Below are positions 34,147 through 42,312 of a DNA stretch of 42,312 bases, piece by piece. Below the pieces are notes generated by a model. That model saw only the letters and a list, made by a program, of their open reading frames with translations. It searched no databases and was not told where the DNA came from. Source of the stretch: Algoriphagus sp. GTDB lineage: Bacteria; Bacteroidota; Bacteroidia; Cytophagales; Cyclobacteriaceae. Numbering within the stretch: the stretch's first letter is position 1; every line of letters begins with the position of its first letter. The position numbers were made by a program, and so were the translations under genes. The stretch spans positions 1-42,312 of the forward strand of contig JAMNXQ010000015.1 in NCBI GenBank assembly GCA_023653075.1, given 5' to 3'.

Positions 34147-37029
34147 ATGAAAAATAAATTCAGTGTCCTCTTCCTTCTTTTGTTGCTCATTTGTAGCGTC
34201 CCTTCTTTTGCACAAAATGGAGCCTGTACTGTCAATACCGTTGAAATTAGCTCAGATAGCTATGATATTGGTGACTTTGCTAGCGTCAAAAGGAATCTCG
34301 AACTCTGTGTAGCCAACCAAAGTTTTGGCAATTTAGTAGACCTCAACAAAGCAAGAGAATTGCTTGCCCTAACCGCTATTGTGGAAGATAGTTTGGGCGA
34401 TGCAAAAGTATACATTGAACAAATCGTTAACTCCAATAGCAATTTTGTTTCTAGCTATAGAAACATTGTATTTGAATTCATTTTTGATGAAGTAAAGCGT
34501 GAAAATGTAGGAGTAACAGTCAGCTCCGTGTCCAAAAAAGCAGAAGATCTCAATACAGCACCTGCTACAGTAAAGTTGGTAACCCAGGAGGAAATCATGG
34601 ATAGAGGGTACAAGGATTTGATTGATGTACTAAGTGATTTACCAGGATTTGATATCAGTAAAACTTTTTCAGGAGCAGGAACCAATATTTATCAAATGGG
34701 TTTTCGTCAAGAAAATACGGAACGAACCCTTTTTATGGTGGACGGAGTGGAAGAAAATGATTTGTGGCTCAACTGGGCCTATATTTCTCGACAATATCCT
34801 TTGGCAAATATCAAGGCCGTAGAAATATTGTACGGACCTTCCTCTACCATGTATGGTCCTCGTGCCTTTATTGGAGCGATCAATGTGATCACCTATTCCC
34901 CTAAAGAAATACCAGCAGAACACCTTTTGAAAGGGAAATCAGGAAGTGGAAAATCCAAAAGTTTCTATGCATATGGCAATACACAGGCCGGGAATCTGAA
35001 TACCTATTCCTCCGACCTTGTCATGGGTTTGCGTGGTACTAGAGCGGCCTTTCAAGCAACAGGTAGAATTTACCGTTCTGACGAGCATGACATGTCCTCT
35101 GCTGATTTTTTCGATTATTCAGTGGATGACCTTAAAAGTCTGGTCTATACGAAAATGAATATGACAGGGAAAGCCGGTTCCTATTCCTTTGAAGATTACC
35201 TGAAGAAGTTCAACCTACCTCAGACCCATCCTTATTATAATGTGAATAAGAATGCTACCACAGGACTAATCACAAGCATGACCCTGACGCCTGCAGGAAT
35301 AACTCAAGCCAAGAAGCTCGACAGCATTGCCTATACCAGTAATGTAAATGGTGCTCCTATCGGTTTTTCTAACCATACAGACGATTACTTCTTTAGTGCC
35401 AAATTGATGGTAGATAACTTTTTGTTTGGAGTAAGGCATTGGAAGCGTACCGAAGGTTTTGGGTTGTATCAAGATATTGATGCGGCAGGCTCTAGAAATG
35501 GTTCCATTTGGTCTCCTGAAAACACTACAGTGTATGCACAGTATGATCGCCAATTGAGTGAAAAAATTAGTATTTCCAACTTGTCCAACTTTGCCTTACA
35601 CCGTCTCGGTAAAGAAACCAATCGGGTTAATTTTAATGCTTTTGGAGACCCAAGAGCGAATCTGCACTTCGCGCATTTACTGAATCCTGACCAGGTGATA
35701 GCTGGTAAATCCTTGGCTACAAAGAACAATGCATTTGGAACAGAAATCATAGATTACTCAAGTTACACCATGTTTAAGCATGGATGGAAAAACAGGTATT
35801 ACTATTACGAAGCACAGCAGTTTAGGAACGAAAGCCGCCTATTCTATGATGGTGAAAACCTTAATTTTTCTACGGGTATTGACTTCAGAAGTACCTTAAC
35901 GCAAGGGGATTATTTGATTTACAACGATTACGATACCAACTATCCTAGTGTAGAAGCTTTCCAAGCAAAACAAGACACGATTTCCCTAGCAAGAGAATTA
36001 GGAATCGTTCCGAACCAGGAACGTGGAAGTAATATGTTTCCCATTATTGACGTTGGTGCGTTTATTCAAGCAAACTACACCATTGGAGAAAAAATATTCT
36101 TAAGTGGTGGTTACCGAGTAGACTACAACCGAATTCGAAGAACTGGTGGTTTCGGTTGGGCTAACAGTCCCCGCTTGTCTGCAATTTACAATTCGGAGTA
36201 TACCACCTTTAAACTCAACTATTCCAAAGGTCTTCAAAATGTGTCTCAGTTGACCAGATACTCCACTGGAGCTGGTAGAACACCTAATCCTAAGCTACAA
36301 CCTGAATCCATTGACTTCCTTAATCTTGAGTATTTGGGCCATATCGGAAATGGAAGTTTGGGTTGGGACATCAACGCCTTCGGTTACCTGATTGAAAATG
36401 CCGTAGCCTCCTCCACCAGAAATGGGATAAGACAAAACATCAACATTGGAAAATACCGCACCCTAGGCTTGATGTCAGGCTTTTATTACAAACCTAAATC
36501 TAGAGATTGGAACATTCAGGCCAACCATACCTATTTTTATCCTCAACTGACTGAAGCAGCAGCAGATGCTGGAATAGAAGTACCCGTGCGATTAGGAGAT
36601 ATTGCAAGCCATAGAATCAACCTTTCCATCACCAAGCAAACGCACATGGGTATTTTGAGTAATGTATTGAATATTCGAGCCAATTATGTGAGCGAACGTC
36701 CAATCGGGAAAAATACTACCTCATCAAAAAATGTTGGCTTGGATGGAACTGGGAAACCCTTACCTCCATACCTCATTCTTCATGGAAATATAGGATTCAA
36801 AATACAAACACTTCCGATGCTTCGTTTGGATTTGAGTGTAGAAAATATTTTAAACAAGAATTTACTAGACGGAGGGAATCCTGAATACTACCATCCGGGA
36901 CCTAGAGAAGCATCAGGAACATTTAATATGCCAGGTGCCGTGGCAGGAGCAACTTATGGAGATTTAAGTCAGCCCTATATTCCACAAAGACCACGTTTCT
37001 ACTTACTTCGATTGAGTTATACCCTATAA
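34147..37029 (+). CDS. TonB-dependent outer-membrane receptor
   Basis: A 960-residue outer-membrane transporter. A signal peptide (MKNKFSVLFLLLLLICSV, cleavage near SFA, residue 22) is followed by a ~95-residue helical region resembling a short TPR stretch, in place of the carboxypeptidase-like domain common in Bacteroidota. The plug (about 125-250) includes a TonB-box-like VGVTVSSVS, then APATVKLVTQEEI, FMVDGVEENDLW and AVEILYGPSSTMYGPRAF. The rest is the beta-barrel, with the closing strand FYLLRLSYTL. No SusD partner follows, so it is not a SusCD pair; substrate is unknown. It sits between the STAND-like pair and a transporter with very short gaps (30 and 6 bases), pointing to one operon. 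Confidence 0.9.
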   Translation: MKNKFSVLFLLLLLICSVPSFAQNGACTVNTVEISSDSYDIGDFASVKRNLELCVANQSFGNLVDLNKARELLALTAIVEDSLGDAKVYIEQIVNSNSNFVSSYRNIVFEFIFDEVKRENVGVTVSSVSKKAEDLNTAPATVKLVTQEEIMDRGYKDLIDVLSDLPGFDISKTFSGAGTNIYQMGFRQENTERTLFMVDGVEENDLWLNWAYISRQYPLANIKAVEILYGPSSTMYGPRAFIGAINVITYSPKEIPAEHLLKGKSGSGKSKSFYAYGNTQAGNLNTYSSDLVMGLRGTRAAFQATGRIYRSDEHDMSSADFFDYSVDDLKSLVYTKMNMTGKAGSYSFEDYLKKFNLPQTHPYYNVNKNATTGLITSMTLTPAGITQAKKLDSIAYTSNVNGAPIGFSNHTDDYFFSAKLMVDNFLFGVRHWKRTEGFGLYQDIDAAGSRNGSIWSPENTTVYAQYDRQLSEKISISNLSNFALHRLGKETNRVNFNAFGDPRANLHFAHLLNPDQVIAGKSLATKNNAFGTEIIDYSSYTMFKHGWKNRYYYYEAQQFRNESRLFYDGENLNFSTGIDFRSTLTQGDYLIYNDYDTNYPSVEAFQAKQDTISLARELGIVPNQERGSNMFPIIDVGAFIQANYTIGEKIFLSGGYRVDYNRIRRTGGFGWANSPRLSAIYNSEYTTFKLNYSKGLQNVSQLTRYSTGAGRTPNPKLQPESIDFLNLEYLGHIGNGSLGWDINAFGYLIENAVASSTRNGIRQNINIGKYRTLGLMSGFYYKPKSRDWNIQANHTYFYPQLTEAAADAGIEVPVRLGDIASHRINLSITKQTHMGILSNVLNIRANYVSERPIGKNTTSSKNVGLDGTGKPLPPYLILHGNIGFKIQTLPMLRLDLSVENILNKNLLDGGNPEYYHPGPREASGTFNMPGAVAGATYGDLSQPYIPQRPRFYLLRLSYTL

Positions 37030-37035
37030 CCGGTC

Positions 37036-39558
37036 ATGGCAAAGTCTAAAAGTTCCTATTTCCTTTATGGTATGATCTTGCTATCCCTAGCGCTAGGGAT
37101 ATTCGTTTCGTACCTATTACTTTTTGCCAATGCGCTCTTCATTAGCGAAATCGGCACTGACCAGCTGCCCATGGCTTACCTAATCTCGGGAATAGGAGGC
37201 TTGCTTATTACCTGGGTGTTCAATAGTTCTGAAAAAAAATGGGGCTTTGCAAAAGCATCTACCTTTTTCAGTTTATTTATTGCCATTTTAATATTTCTGA
37301 TCTGGTATGCCTATGTGCAGGATTTTTACACCTATTACGTCGTATTTTTTGCCTACGCGATGTATTGGATTTCAGTCAATTTTACGGGTCTGGTTTTTTG
37401 GAAAATACCAAGTTATATTTTTAACCTAGAGGAGAATAAGAAATACAGTGGGATTATCAGTTCTGGGGAAGGGATTTCAGCCATCATTTCCTATTTGTCA
37501 GTTCCGGTATTGCTTTCCCTCGATTTCTTCACGCGTGATAAATTTTTACTTATTTCCTTTTTTGGGATTTTATCATTCGCTGGAATTACCTTTTTACTCA
37601 GTAAAGGAATTGTAGTACAAGCAGCCCCTCAAAAAACTAGCGAAACAAAAGATTCGGTTCAAAGCGATCAAAAACAGCTCGTAAAAGAATCTTACTTTAA
37701 GCTCATTTTCTTTTCCATATTGTTGGGGGTGGTCATTCAATTGGTAATTGATTTTTGTTTGATGGAGGTTTCGTCCAATCAAATGTCTGACCCACTCGAA
37801 TTGGCAAAGTATTTCTCTTTCATATTTGGAGGGATGCGTGTGCTTGAATTGCTTCTCAAATCATTTGTATCCAAGTTTTTGATCAAAGAATATGGCGTAT
37901 TTATCAGTTTAACCACCTTAATTTTTGCCTTAGGATTTACTACTATTATTGGTATTTCTTCCTATTTCATGGGTTCCCTTGGCTTGATCCTTATTGTAGC
38001 TTCTCTAGGAAAGGTATTTGAACGGTCTTTGTACCGTTCCTTGTATGCACCTACCATCAATCTGCTATACCAGGCTTATCCGATTGCTAAGCGCTCTCTT
38101 ACCCAAAATTATGCCGATGGATTTGGAAAAACTATTGGGCAATTGGTAGCTGCTGGATTGATCTTAGGTATTGGGTACATTCAAGATTTCGAGACTAAGA
38201 TTCTATTTACGCTTCTTCTCGTGTTTGTTATTTTGGTTGTTTGGATGATTGTTTCCAAAAAGTTGATTTTCTTCTACAGATTGGAATTATCTAATATTCT
38301 TCGTTCTCTAGAAGTATCTGATAAAAATAAATCCAAAGTAACTGAAGGTCTGGTTAAGGAGGATGAAAATGCGGTGCCTCCTGGTTCAAAGCTTGACCCA
38401 GTTCTTGTACTCCAACAGAAAACCCACCAACTTTTGGATCTTGAGAAGGCTTGTTCTTCAAAAGGATTTACTGACTCGGCTAGTCAAACACAGGAGGATT
38501 CCAACGCATTAGTGAGTCTTACAGAGGGAATTATAGCTGACCTTAAAACACTAAATACCTCACAACTAAGTAAGTATAATGAATACCTTGATTCACTGAA
38601 AGAGGGTCAGGAAAAAACAAGTAGATTGTTAGATTTGATGGACCTGTTGGTTCAAACTACCAGTATTCAAAAAAGTAGCAAATTTAATTTTTATGGTTCA
38701 CAGAAGAAGTTGAAAAAGGTAGATTTTCTCTATACTTCCGTGATTCAACATTTTGTAAAAAGACAGGTTCAGGACCTCGGTAATCAAGATTATTATTTTC
38801 TTCTGGAAGAAAGAATTCAGAAATATACCTACTTATTGATTTGCCATAAGGATCTGGAAAAATTCTATCCTGTTTTGAATAAAATGCTTCTTTCGGAAAC
38901 CAAAGCGGCAAAGAATGATATTCTTTATTGCTTATCATTTAAACATGATCCGGTCACCTTGAATCAGATTGTGACGATGATCAACCAAGGTGACAAATCT
39001 CAAGAACTAATCTCTTTAGAATTACTCGAACTAATTCTAGAAGAACAGGAGAGAAAGTGGGTTTTACCTATTTTTAAAGAAAGTAATCCTAATAAAATTC
39101 TCAATAAATTGGAAAGAGATTTTCCTCAAGTGCTTTTGGGACAAGAAAAAAGATTACTTTCTCTAGTTACCTCTTACAATCTTGACATACCTGAACTGAT
39201 AAAGTCCCAAGCTTTGCTTGCGCTACAGCGCGATTTTCCTACCCAGGCAAATCAAGGTATTTTGAATAGTCTTAAAAAGAGCAATGTGCGCTTGGCTCAA
39301 TTGGTAACAATGGAGAGTACTTCGGAGTCCCAGATGGAAGATAGTCGAACTGATGTACTAGCAACAGCTCCTTTTGGCAGACAACTCAATCAAGAACTGT
39401 TACGCTACCAAGCTTCGGAAGAACTTACATCCCTCCATAATTTTTATTGGATGGTTGATACAAAAGAGGGAGATGATTCCGCTGATGAAAACTCAAAGAT
39501 GGAATCTGTATACAAGACCTTGTTCCCTGCTGTTTTTCCTATGGAAAAGCTCAATTGA
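37036..39558 (+). CDS. NTT/MFS-like membrane transporter with soluble helical C-terminal half
   Basis: An 840-residue protein. Residues about 1-410 hold roughly ten to twelve hydrophobic helices; the first (YGMILLSLALGIFVSYLLLFANALF) and following residues resemble the ATP/ADP-translocase-like (NTT) branch found in Bacteroidota, and general MFS is the alternative. Residues about 430-840 are soluble and helical. They contain the sequence SLELLELILEEQERKWVLPI, which resembles a HEAT-type repeat, as in other large members of this group. No cyclic-nucleotide domain is obvious. It begins 6 bases after the receptor gene and ends 27 bases before a strong terminator, so it is the last gene of the block. 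Substrate is not predictable. Confidence 0.7.
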   Translation: MAKSKSSYFLYGMILLSLALGIFVSYLLLFANALFISEIGTDQLPMAYLISGIGGLLITWVFNSSEKKWGFAKASTFFSLFIAILIFLIWYAYVQDFYTYYVVFFAYAMYWISVNFTGLVFWKIPSYIFNLEENKKYSGIISSGEGISAIISYLSVPVLLSLDFFTRDKFLLISFFGILSFAGITFLLSKGIVVQAAPQKTSETKDSVQSDQKQLVKESYFKLIFFSILLGVVIQLVIDFCLMEVSSNQMSDPLELAKYFSFIFGGMRVLELLLKSFVSKFLIKEYGVFISLTTLIFALGFTTIIGISSYFMGSLGLILIVASLGKVFERSLYRSLYAPTINLLYQAYPIAKRSLTQNYADGFGKTIGQLVAAGLILGIGYIQDFETKILFTLLLVFVILVVWMIVSKKLIFFYRLELSNILRSLEVSDKNKSKVTEGLVKEDENAVPPGSKLDPVLVLQQKTHQLLDLEKACSSKGFTDSASQTQEDSNALVSLTEGIIADLKTLNTSQLSKYNEYLDSLKEGQEKTSRLLDLMDLLVQTTSIQKSSKFNFYGSQKKLKKVDFLYTSVIQHFVKRQVQDLGNQDYYFLLEERIQKYTYLLICHKDLEKFYPVLNKMLLSETKAAKNDILYCLSFKHDPVTLNQIVTMINQGDKSQELISLELLELILEEQERKWVLPIFKESNPNKILNKLERDFPQVLLGQEKRLLSLVTSYNLDIPELIKSQALLALQRDFPTQANQGILNSLKKSNVRLAQLVTMESTSESQMEDSRTDVLATAPFGRQLNQELLRYQASEELTSLHNFYWMVDTKEGDDSADENSKMESVYKTLFPAVFPMEKLN

Positions 39559-39585
39559 CCAGAGATAGATACTAGAAATTTCACG

Positions 39586-39620
39586 AAAAAGCCCCTTAAT
39601 TAAATATTAAGGGGCTTTTT
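39586..39620. terminator. Strong bidirectional intrinsic terminator
   Basis: AAAAAGCCCCTTAAT (39586-39600) pairs perfectly with ATTAAGGGGCTTTTT (39606-39620) around a 5-base loop, giving a 15-bp stem with A/U tails on both strands. It lies 27 bases after the transporter stop on the plus strand and 6 bases beyond the tRNA 3' end on the minus strand, so it can stop both transcripts. Confidence 0.92.
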
Positions 39621-39626
39621 CTTGTG

Positions 39627-39715
39627 CAGAGAGTGGGGGATTCGAACCCCCGGTACAGTATAACCCGTACGACAGTTTAGCAAACTGTTGGTTTCAGCCA
39701 CTCACCCAACTCTCT
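39627..39715 (-). tRNA. tRNA-Ser (anticodon GCU)
   Basis: Reading the minus strand, the acceptor stem AGAGAGT (39715-39709) pairs with ACTCTCT (39634-39628) with discriminator G at 39627. The D arm GGT...ACC is present. The anticodon stem ACAGT/ACTGT encloses loop TTGCTAA, giving anticodon GCT, which reads AGC/AGU serine codons. A long variable arm (type II tRNA, as expected for serine) holds the GTAC...GTAC pairing. The T arm is GGGGG-TTCGAAT-CCCCC. The CCA end is not encoded. All features agree. Confidence 0.95.
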
Positions 39716-39763
39716 AATCCGATTTGGCTCTAACAGGAATCGCTTCCTGCCACCAAAGTGATG

Positions 39764-39795
39764 CAAATATAAACCAAATGAAAAGATTTTCACAA
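39764..39795 (-). promoter_or_regulatory. Probable promoter of tRNA-Ser
   Basis: On the minus strand, TATATTTG (39771-39764) matches the Bacteroidota -7 consensus TAnnTTTG, with TTG (39795-39793) 21 bases upstream as a -33 element. The predicted transcript start is about 40 bases before the mature tRNA 5' end at 39715. The rest of the 39716-39942 gap contains no gene and no clear terminator for gldH. Confidence 0.6.
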
Positions 39796-39942
39796 GGGCT
39801 AGGGGATAAACAAATCCCGGTTCAATCAAAATCCAAGTAATTCCTTGACAATCAAACCCTATACTTTACAGGAAGGTACTATCTGAAAAGAATTGATTGG
39901 AATAATGAAGTCCTTCTAATTGTCCCTAATGAGTCTGTTCTG

Positions 39943-40401
39943 TTAAGGCTTTACTACCTTAAATCCTACTGCCTCAATTCCTTCCAATTGAGGTTGACGC
40001 ATGTACTGGAGAAAAATAACTTCTCTAGTACTCGCAGGGAAGGGGAAAGTAAGGGTATCATAAGTGGTAAAGGTATTTCCAAAACCATCGCCAATGGGCT
40101 TGCCAGTTTGCTTATCAAATATGGAAACATTCCAAAGGCTATCAGCCAATACCACCTTACTCGAATCTCTATAAATGACCTTAATGTAGCAATTCGTAAA
40201 GGGATAGTCTTCGGTATAGCGAACCCCTACAATGGCCTGTCCCTTCTCAGAACCCAAGGAGGAGAGGTCAAATTTGATAGAATCGCTTTCTTCCCATTGG
40301 GTAGCTTCAAAAGAATGGTACTCTTCAAAGACCCGATCCTTTCCACAAGAAAATAGGAGGAAAACGATGCCAAGAAGTGAAGCTTGGTAGAGTTTAGTCA
40401 T
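39943..40401 (-). CDS. gldH: Gliding motility lipoprotein GldH
   Basis: A 152-residue lipoprotein required for gliding in Flavobacterium johnsoniae; in non-gliding Bacteroidota its role is uncertain. The signal peptide ends in a lipobox LFSC (Cys19), followed by the family core: YHSFEATQWEESDSIKFDL, YTEDYPFTNCYIKVIYRD, FDKQTGKPIGDG and the closing FLQYMRQPQLEGIEAVGFKV. The frame is open upstream to 40590, but that part overlaps the ricT-like gene. The ATG at 40401 directly precedes the signal peptide and overlaps the upstream stop by 8 bases, so the two genes are co-transcribed. The pairing of this gene with a PSP1 gene is conserved in the phylum. Confidence 0.9.
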   Translation of the reverse strand: MTKLYQASLLGIVFLLFSCGKDRVFEEYHSFEATQWEESDSIKFDLSSLGSEKGQAIVGVRYTEDYPFTNCYIKVIYRDSSKVVLADSLWNVSIFDKQTGKPIGDGFGNTFTTYDTLTFPFPASTREVIFLQYMRQPQLEGIEAVGFKVVKP

Positions 40402-41833
40402 TGCCTGGGTTGCCACTAGGACCTTGATTGATACGAGGTGGAAATTTTCTTGGTCCTTCCTGAGGCTTTTCTGCTGGCTTAGGAGCAGGGGAGTCCGCTT
40501 TGGGCATTCCTGCTGTTGGCCCTGCCCCTGCTGCTGGACCCTGATTTGAGTTAGGACGGGGTCTATTTTTGTTTTTACGGCGCTTATCACCCTGCCTAGG
40601 GGATTGATTTCCTTCCGCAGGCCTTACTTGTGCTGGTGCAGCCATTGAAGTGGCCTGATCAGCAGGTTTTGGAGCACTAGCCTCTGGTCTTGGGCCCTGG
40701 CCTTGATTGACTCGGGGAGCATTTCCATCAGTAGGACGCTTCTTTTTCTTTTTCTTCTTCGAAAACTTCTTATCCAATAACTCCAGTTCACGCGTAGACT
40801 GAGCGGCCAAGTCTTCGACTTCATTCGAATCATCGACTTGAAGGTTAAATACCTTTACACCCTGCTCGTTTAATGCCTGAATCTCACGTACGCGATCACA
40901 GGTGATGCTAATCCAATCGTTGTCATGGTTGTAATTGAACCACATCAACTTTCTGAAAATATCCGTTTTCTGCAACTTGGCAGGACCCTGCTCTGTCAAC
41001 AAAGGCTTGTCTACTTGTGGGATATCCTTGATGGCCTCCATGTAGGTGTCCAACTCGTAGTTGAGGCAACATTTCAATCGCCCACACTGCCCGCTAAGTT
41101 TGCCAGGATTGAGTGAGAGGTTCTGGTAGCGCGCCGCTGAGGTAGTCACATTTTTAAAGTCTACTAGCCAGGTTGAGCAGCACAATTCTCTTCCACATAC
41201 CCCAATGCCACCCAATCTACCTGCCTCTTGACGAAGACTGATTTGGCGCATTTCTACCCGTACTTTGAATTCTCCTGCTAGGGATTTGATCAACTCTCTA
41301 AAGTCGATTCGATCCTCTGCGGAATAGTAGAAGGTGGCCTTGGAATTATCCGCTTGGAACTCCACATCGGACATCTTCATGTTGAGACGGTACTCGTCTA
41401 CAATTTGCTTGCAACGGTACAAAGTTGGGATTTCACGAGCTTTGGCTTCCTCCCATTTCTCCATATCCTTCTGCGTGGCTACACGATAGATTCGAGTGAT
41501 GTTATCGTCGTTTCTTATTTTGCGTTTTTGCATTTGAAGTCGAACCAACTCGCCCTGCAAAGACACGTACCCAATGTGGTGCCCACTAGGAACATCCACT
41601 ACCACCGGATCTCCAGTATTGAGGGCTAAGTAATCTACATTTCTAAAGTACTCTTTTCTTCCTCCCTTAAACTTGACTTCCACGATATCAAACGTATCCA
41701 ACTGAGGGATACCCATTTGGGTTAGCCAGTCAAAAGAATTCATTTTATTGCAATCGCTCGTGCCACAGGTGCCGTTATTTTGGCATCCTCCTGTTCCACC
41801 TGAGGTGGTCCCACATGAACTACATCCAGACAT
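40394..41833 (-). CDS. ricT: PSP1 / RicT-family protein with Cys-rich head and disordered tail
   Basis: A 479-residue protein. The N-terminal ~30 residues are Cys/Gly-rich (CSSCGTTSGGTGGC, further Cys to residue 28). The PSP1 domain spans about residues 45-260, with conserved cysteines in GGIGVCGRELCC and GQCGRLKCCLNYE, which in Bacillus RicT (YaaT) take part in iron-sulfur binding by the Ric complex and RNA processing control. The C-terminal ~120 residues are disordered and rich in Pro, Lys, Arg and Gln, after a KKKKKKKR run, with three NQGP-like repeats. The gene symbol rests on family membership; RicA/RicF partners are not in view. It sits 38 bases after purD and overlaps gldH. Confidence 0.85.
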   Translation of the reverse strand: MSGCSSCGTTSGGTGGCQNNGTCGTSDCNKMNSFDWLTQMGIPQLDTFDIVEVKFKGGRKEYFRNVDYLALNTGDPVVVDVPSGHHIGYVSLQGELVRLQMQKRKIRNDDNITRIYRVATQKDMEKWEEAKAREIPTLYRCKQIVDEYRLNMKMSDVEFQADNSKATFYYSAEDRIDFRELIKSLAGEFKVRVEMRQISLRQEAGRLGGIGVCGRELCCSTWLVDFKNVTTSAARYQNLSLNPGKLSGQCGRLKCCLNYELDTYMEAIKDIPQVDKPLLTEQGPAKLQKTDIFRKLMWFNYNHDNDWISITCDRVREIQALNEQGVKVFNLQVDDSNEVEDLAAQSTRELELLDKKFSKKKKKKKRPTDGNAPRVNQGQGPRPEASAPKPADQATSMAAPAQVRPAEGNQSPRQGDKRRKNKNRPRPNSNQGPAAGAGPTAGMPKADSPAPKPAEKPQEGPRKFPPRINQGPSGNPGND

Positions 41834-41871
41834 ATTATTTTTATCTACAGGGCTTTCGCCTCCTGATTCAC

Positions 41872-42312
41872 TTAGTTAGTTTTTAATCGTAAAATATCTT
41901 GGCCTATGTCTCTTCGAAAATTGGCCTTTTCCCAGGAGATCTCCGCCACTGTGGCATAGGCTGAATCCAGTGCAGCTTCCAAGGTGGAAGCCATCCCGGT
42001 GATGGCAAGTACTCGGCCTCCTTGGTTGGTCAGTACGCCCGATTCGTTGAGGGTAGTACCGGCATGAAAGACCACACTGTTTATTGTCTTTTCAGGTAGC
42101 GTAATTGGAAATCCCTTGGCATACGATTCTGGATATCCGCCACTTACCATAACAACAGTTGTGCATGTTTTTGGAGAGATTTGGAGCGTGTAACTCGCCA
42201 AAGTGCCTTCAGCAATGCCAACTAACAAATCTACAAAATCGCTTTCAATTCGAGGTAGCACGGCCTCGGTTTCTGGATCTCCCATCCGTACATTGTACTC
42301 AATGACGAAAGG
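41872..42312 (-). CDS. purD: Phosphoribosylamine-glycine ligase, C-terminal part (truncated by window edge)
   Basis: GAR synthetase of purine biosynthesis, joining phosphoribosylamine and glycine with ATP. The visible 146 residues run in from the right edge, with no start codon: FVIEYNVRMGDPETEAVLPR is the ATP-grasp end motif of PurD. The C-terminal GARS-C domain follows, with VVMVSGGYPESYAKGFPI, VFHAGTTL, GGRVLAITGMA and the closing NFRRDIG. The frame is open to 42312, so the 5' part lies beyond the window. It is the first gene in a minus-strand series purD-ricT-gldH. Confidence 0.95.
   Translation of the reverse strand, partial: PFVIEYNVRMGDPETEAVLPRIESDFVDLLVGIAEGTLASYTLQISPKTCTTVVMVSGGYPESYAKGFPITLPEKTINSVVFHAGTTLNESGVLTNQGGRVLAITGMASTLEAALDSAYATVAEISWEKANFRRDIGQDILRLKTN

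Noticed and set aside
40402..40590. Upstream extension of the GldH frame
   Set aside because: It would put 63 low-complexity residues before the lipoprotein signal peptide and lies inside the ricT coding region; the ATG at 40401 sits directly before the signal peptide.
1..42312. CRISPR array, insertion sequence or transposase, integrase
   Set aside because: I saw no regularly spaced repeats, no transposase or recombinase-like protein, and no terminal inverted repeats flanking a gene.

Overview
The window reads as a chromosomal segment of a Bacteroidota bacterium, most likely Cytophagales (Algoriphagus-like or another Cyclobacteriaceae). Supporting signs are a gldH gliding-motility lipoprotein gene next to a PSP1/RicT-type gene, a TonB-dependent receptor with a typical plug, A/T-rich start regions without Shine-Dalgarno sequences, and promoter-like boxes of the Bacteroidota form TAnnTTTG. 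The genus is an inference; no rRNA is present.

Layout. Positions 1-578 are non-coding and rich in small inverted repeats, including three copies of GCGGATAATC. Positions 579-22465 hold a contractile injection system of the extracellular (eCIS, Afp/PVC/AlgoCIS-like) type. In order: one sheath gene, two near-twin tube genes, a small membrane protein, a DUF4255 cap/terminator, an unrecognised 280-residue protein, a tube initiator, a DUF5908 (Afp6-like) protein, a LysM protein, a VgrG-like spike, a gp25-like protein, a large baseplate protein with a J-like region, a fibre-like protein, a second large baseplate protein, a 1611-residue tape-measure protein and an AAA+ ATPase. No PAAR tip gene and no recognisable toxin cargo are visible.

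Positions 22570-27976 hold five genes packed at 1-base spacing or 4-base overlaps. They encode a probably cytoplasmic PLD-like/Ig-like protein, a DUF4407 membrane protein with coiled coil, a secreted periplasmic protein, a lipoprotein-like GH18-fold protein whose catalytic glutamate is replaced and which ends in three membrane helices, and a small two-helix membrane protein. Together they look like an envelope-spanning assembly beside the injection system. A weak terminator follows at about 28005.

Positions 28270-39558 hold a second block: an nSTAND-type NTPase with a membrane helix, coiled coil and beta-propeller; a similarly built protein without a P-loop; a TonB-dependent receptor; and a large NTT/MFS-like transporter with a soluble helical C-terminal half. 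This block ends at a perfect 15-bp hairpin (39586-39620) that can work in both directions.

Positions 39627-42312 are conserved chromosome on the minus strand: tRNA-Ser(GCU), gldH, a PSP1/RicT gene, and the 3' part of purD, which runs off the right edge.

How the parts may work together (inference): the first block builds a contractile particle loaded and assembled with help from the AAA+ ATPase. The five-gene cassette could anchor or release it at the envelope. The STAND/receptor/transporter block could be a separate sensing or uptake module, or could supply the trigger.
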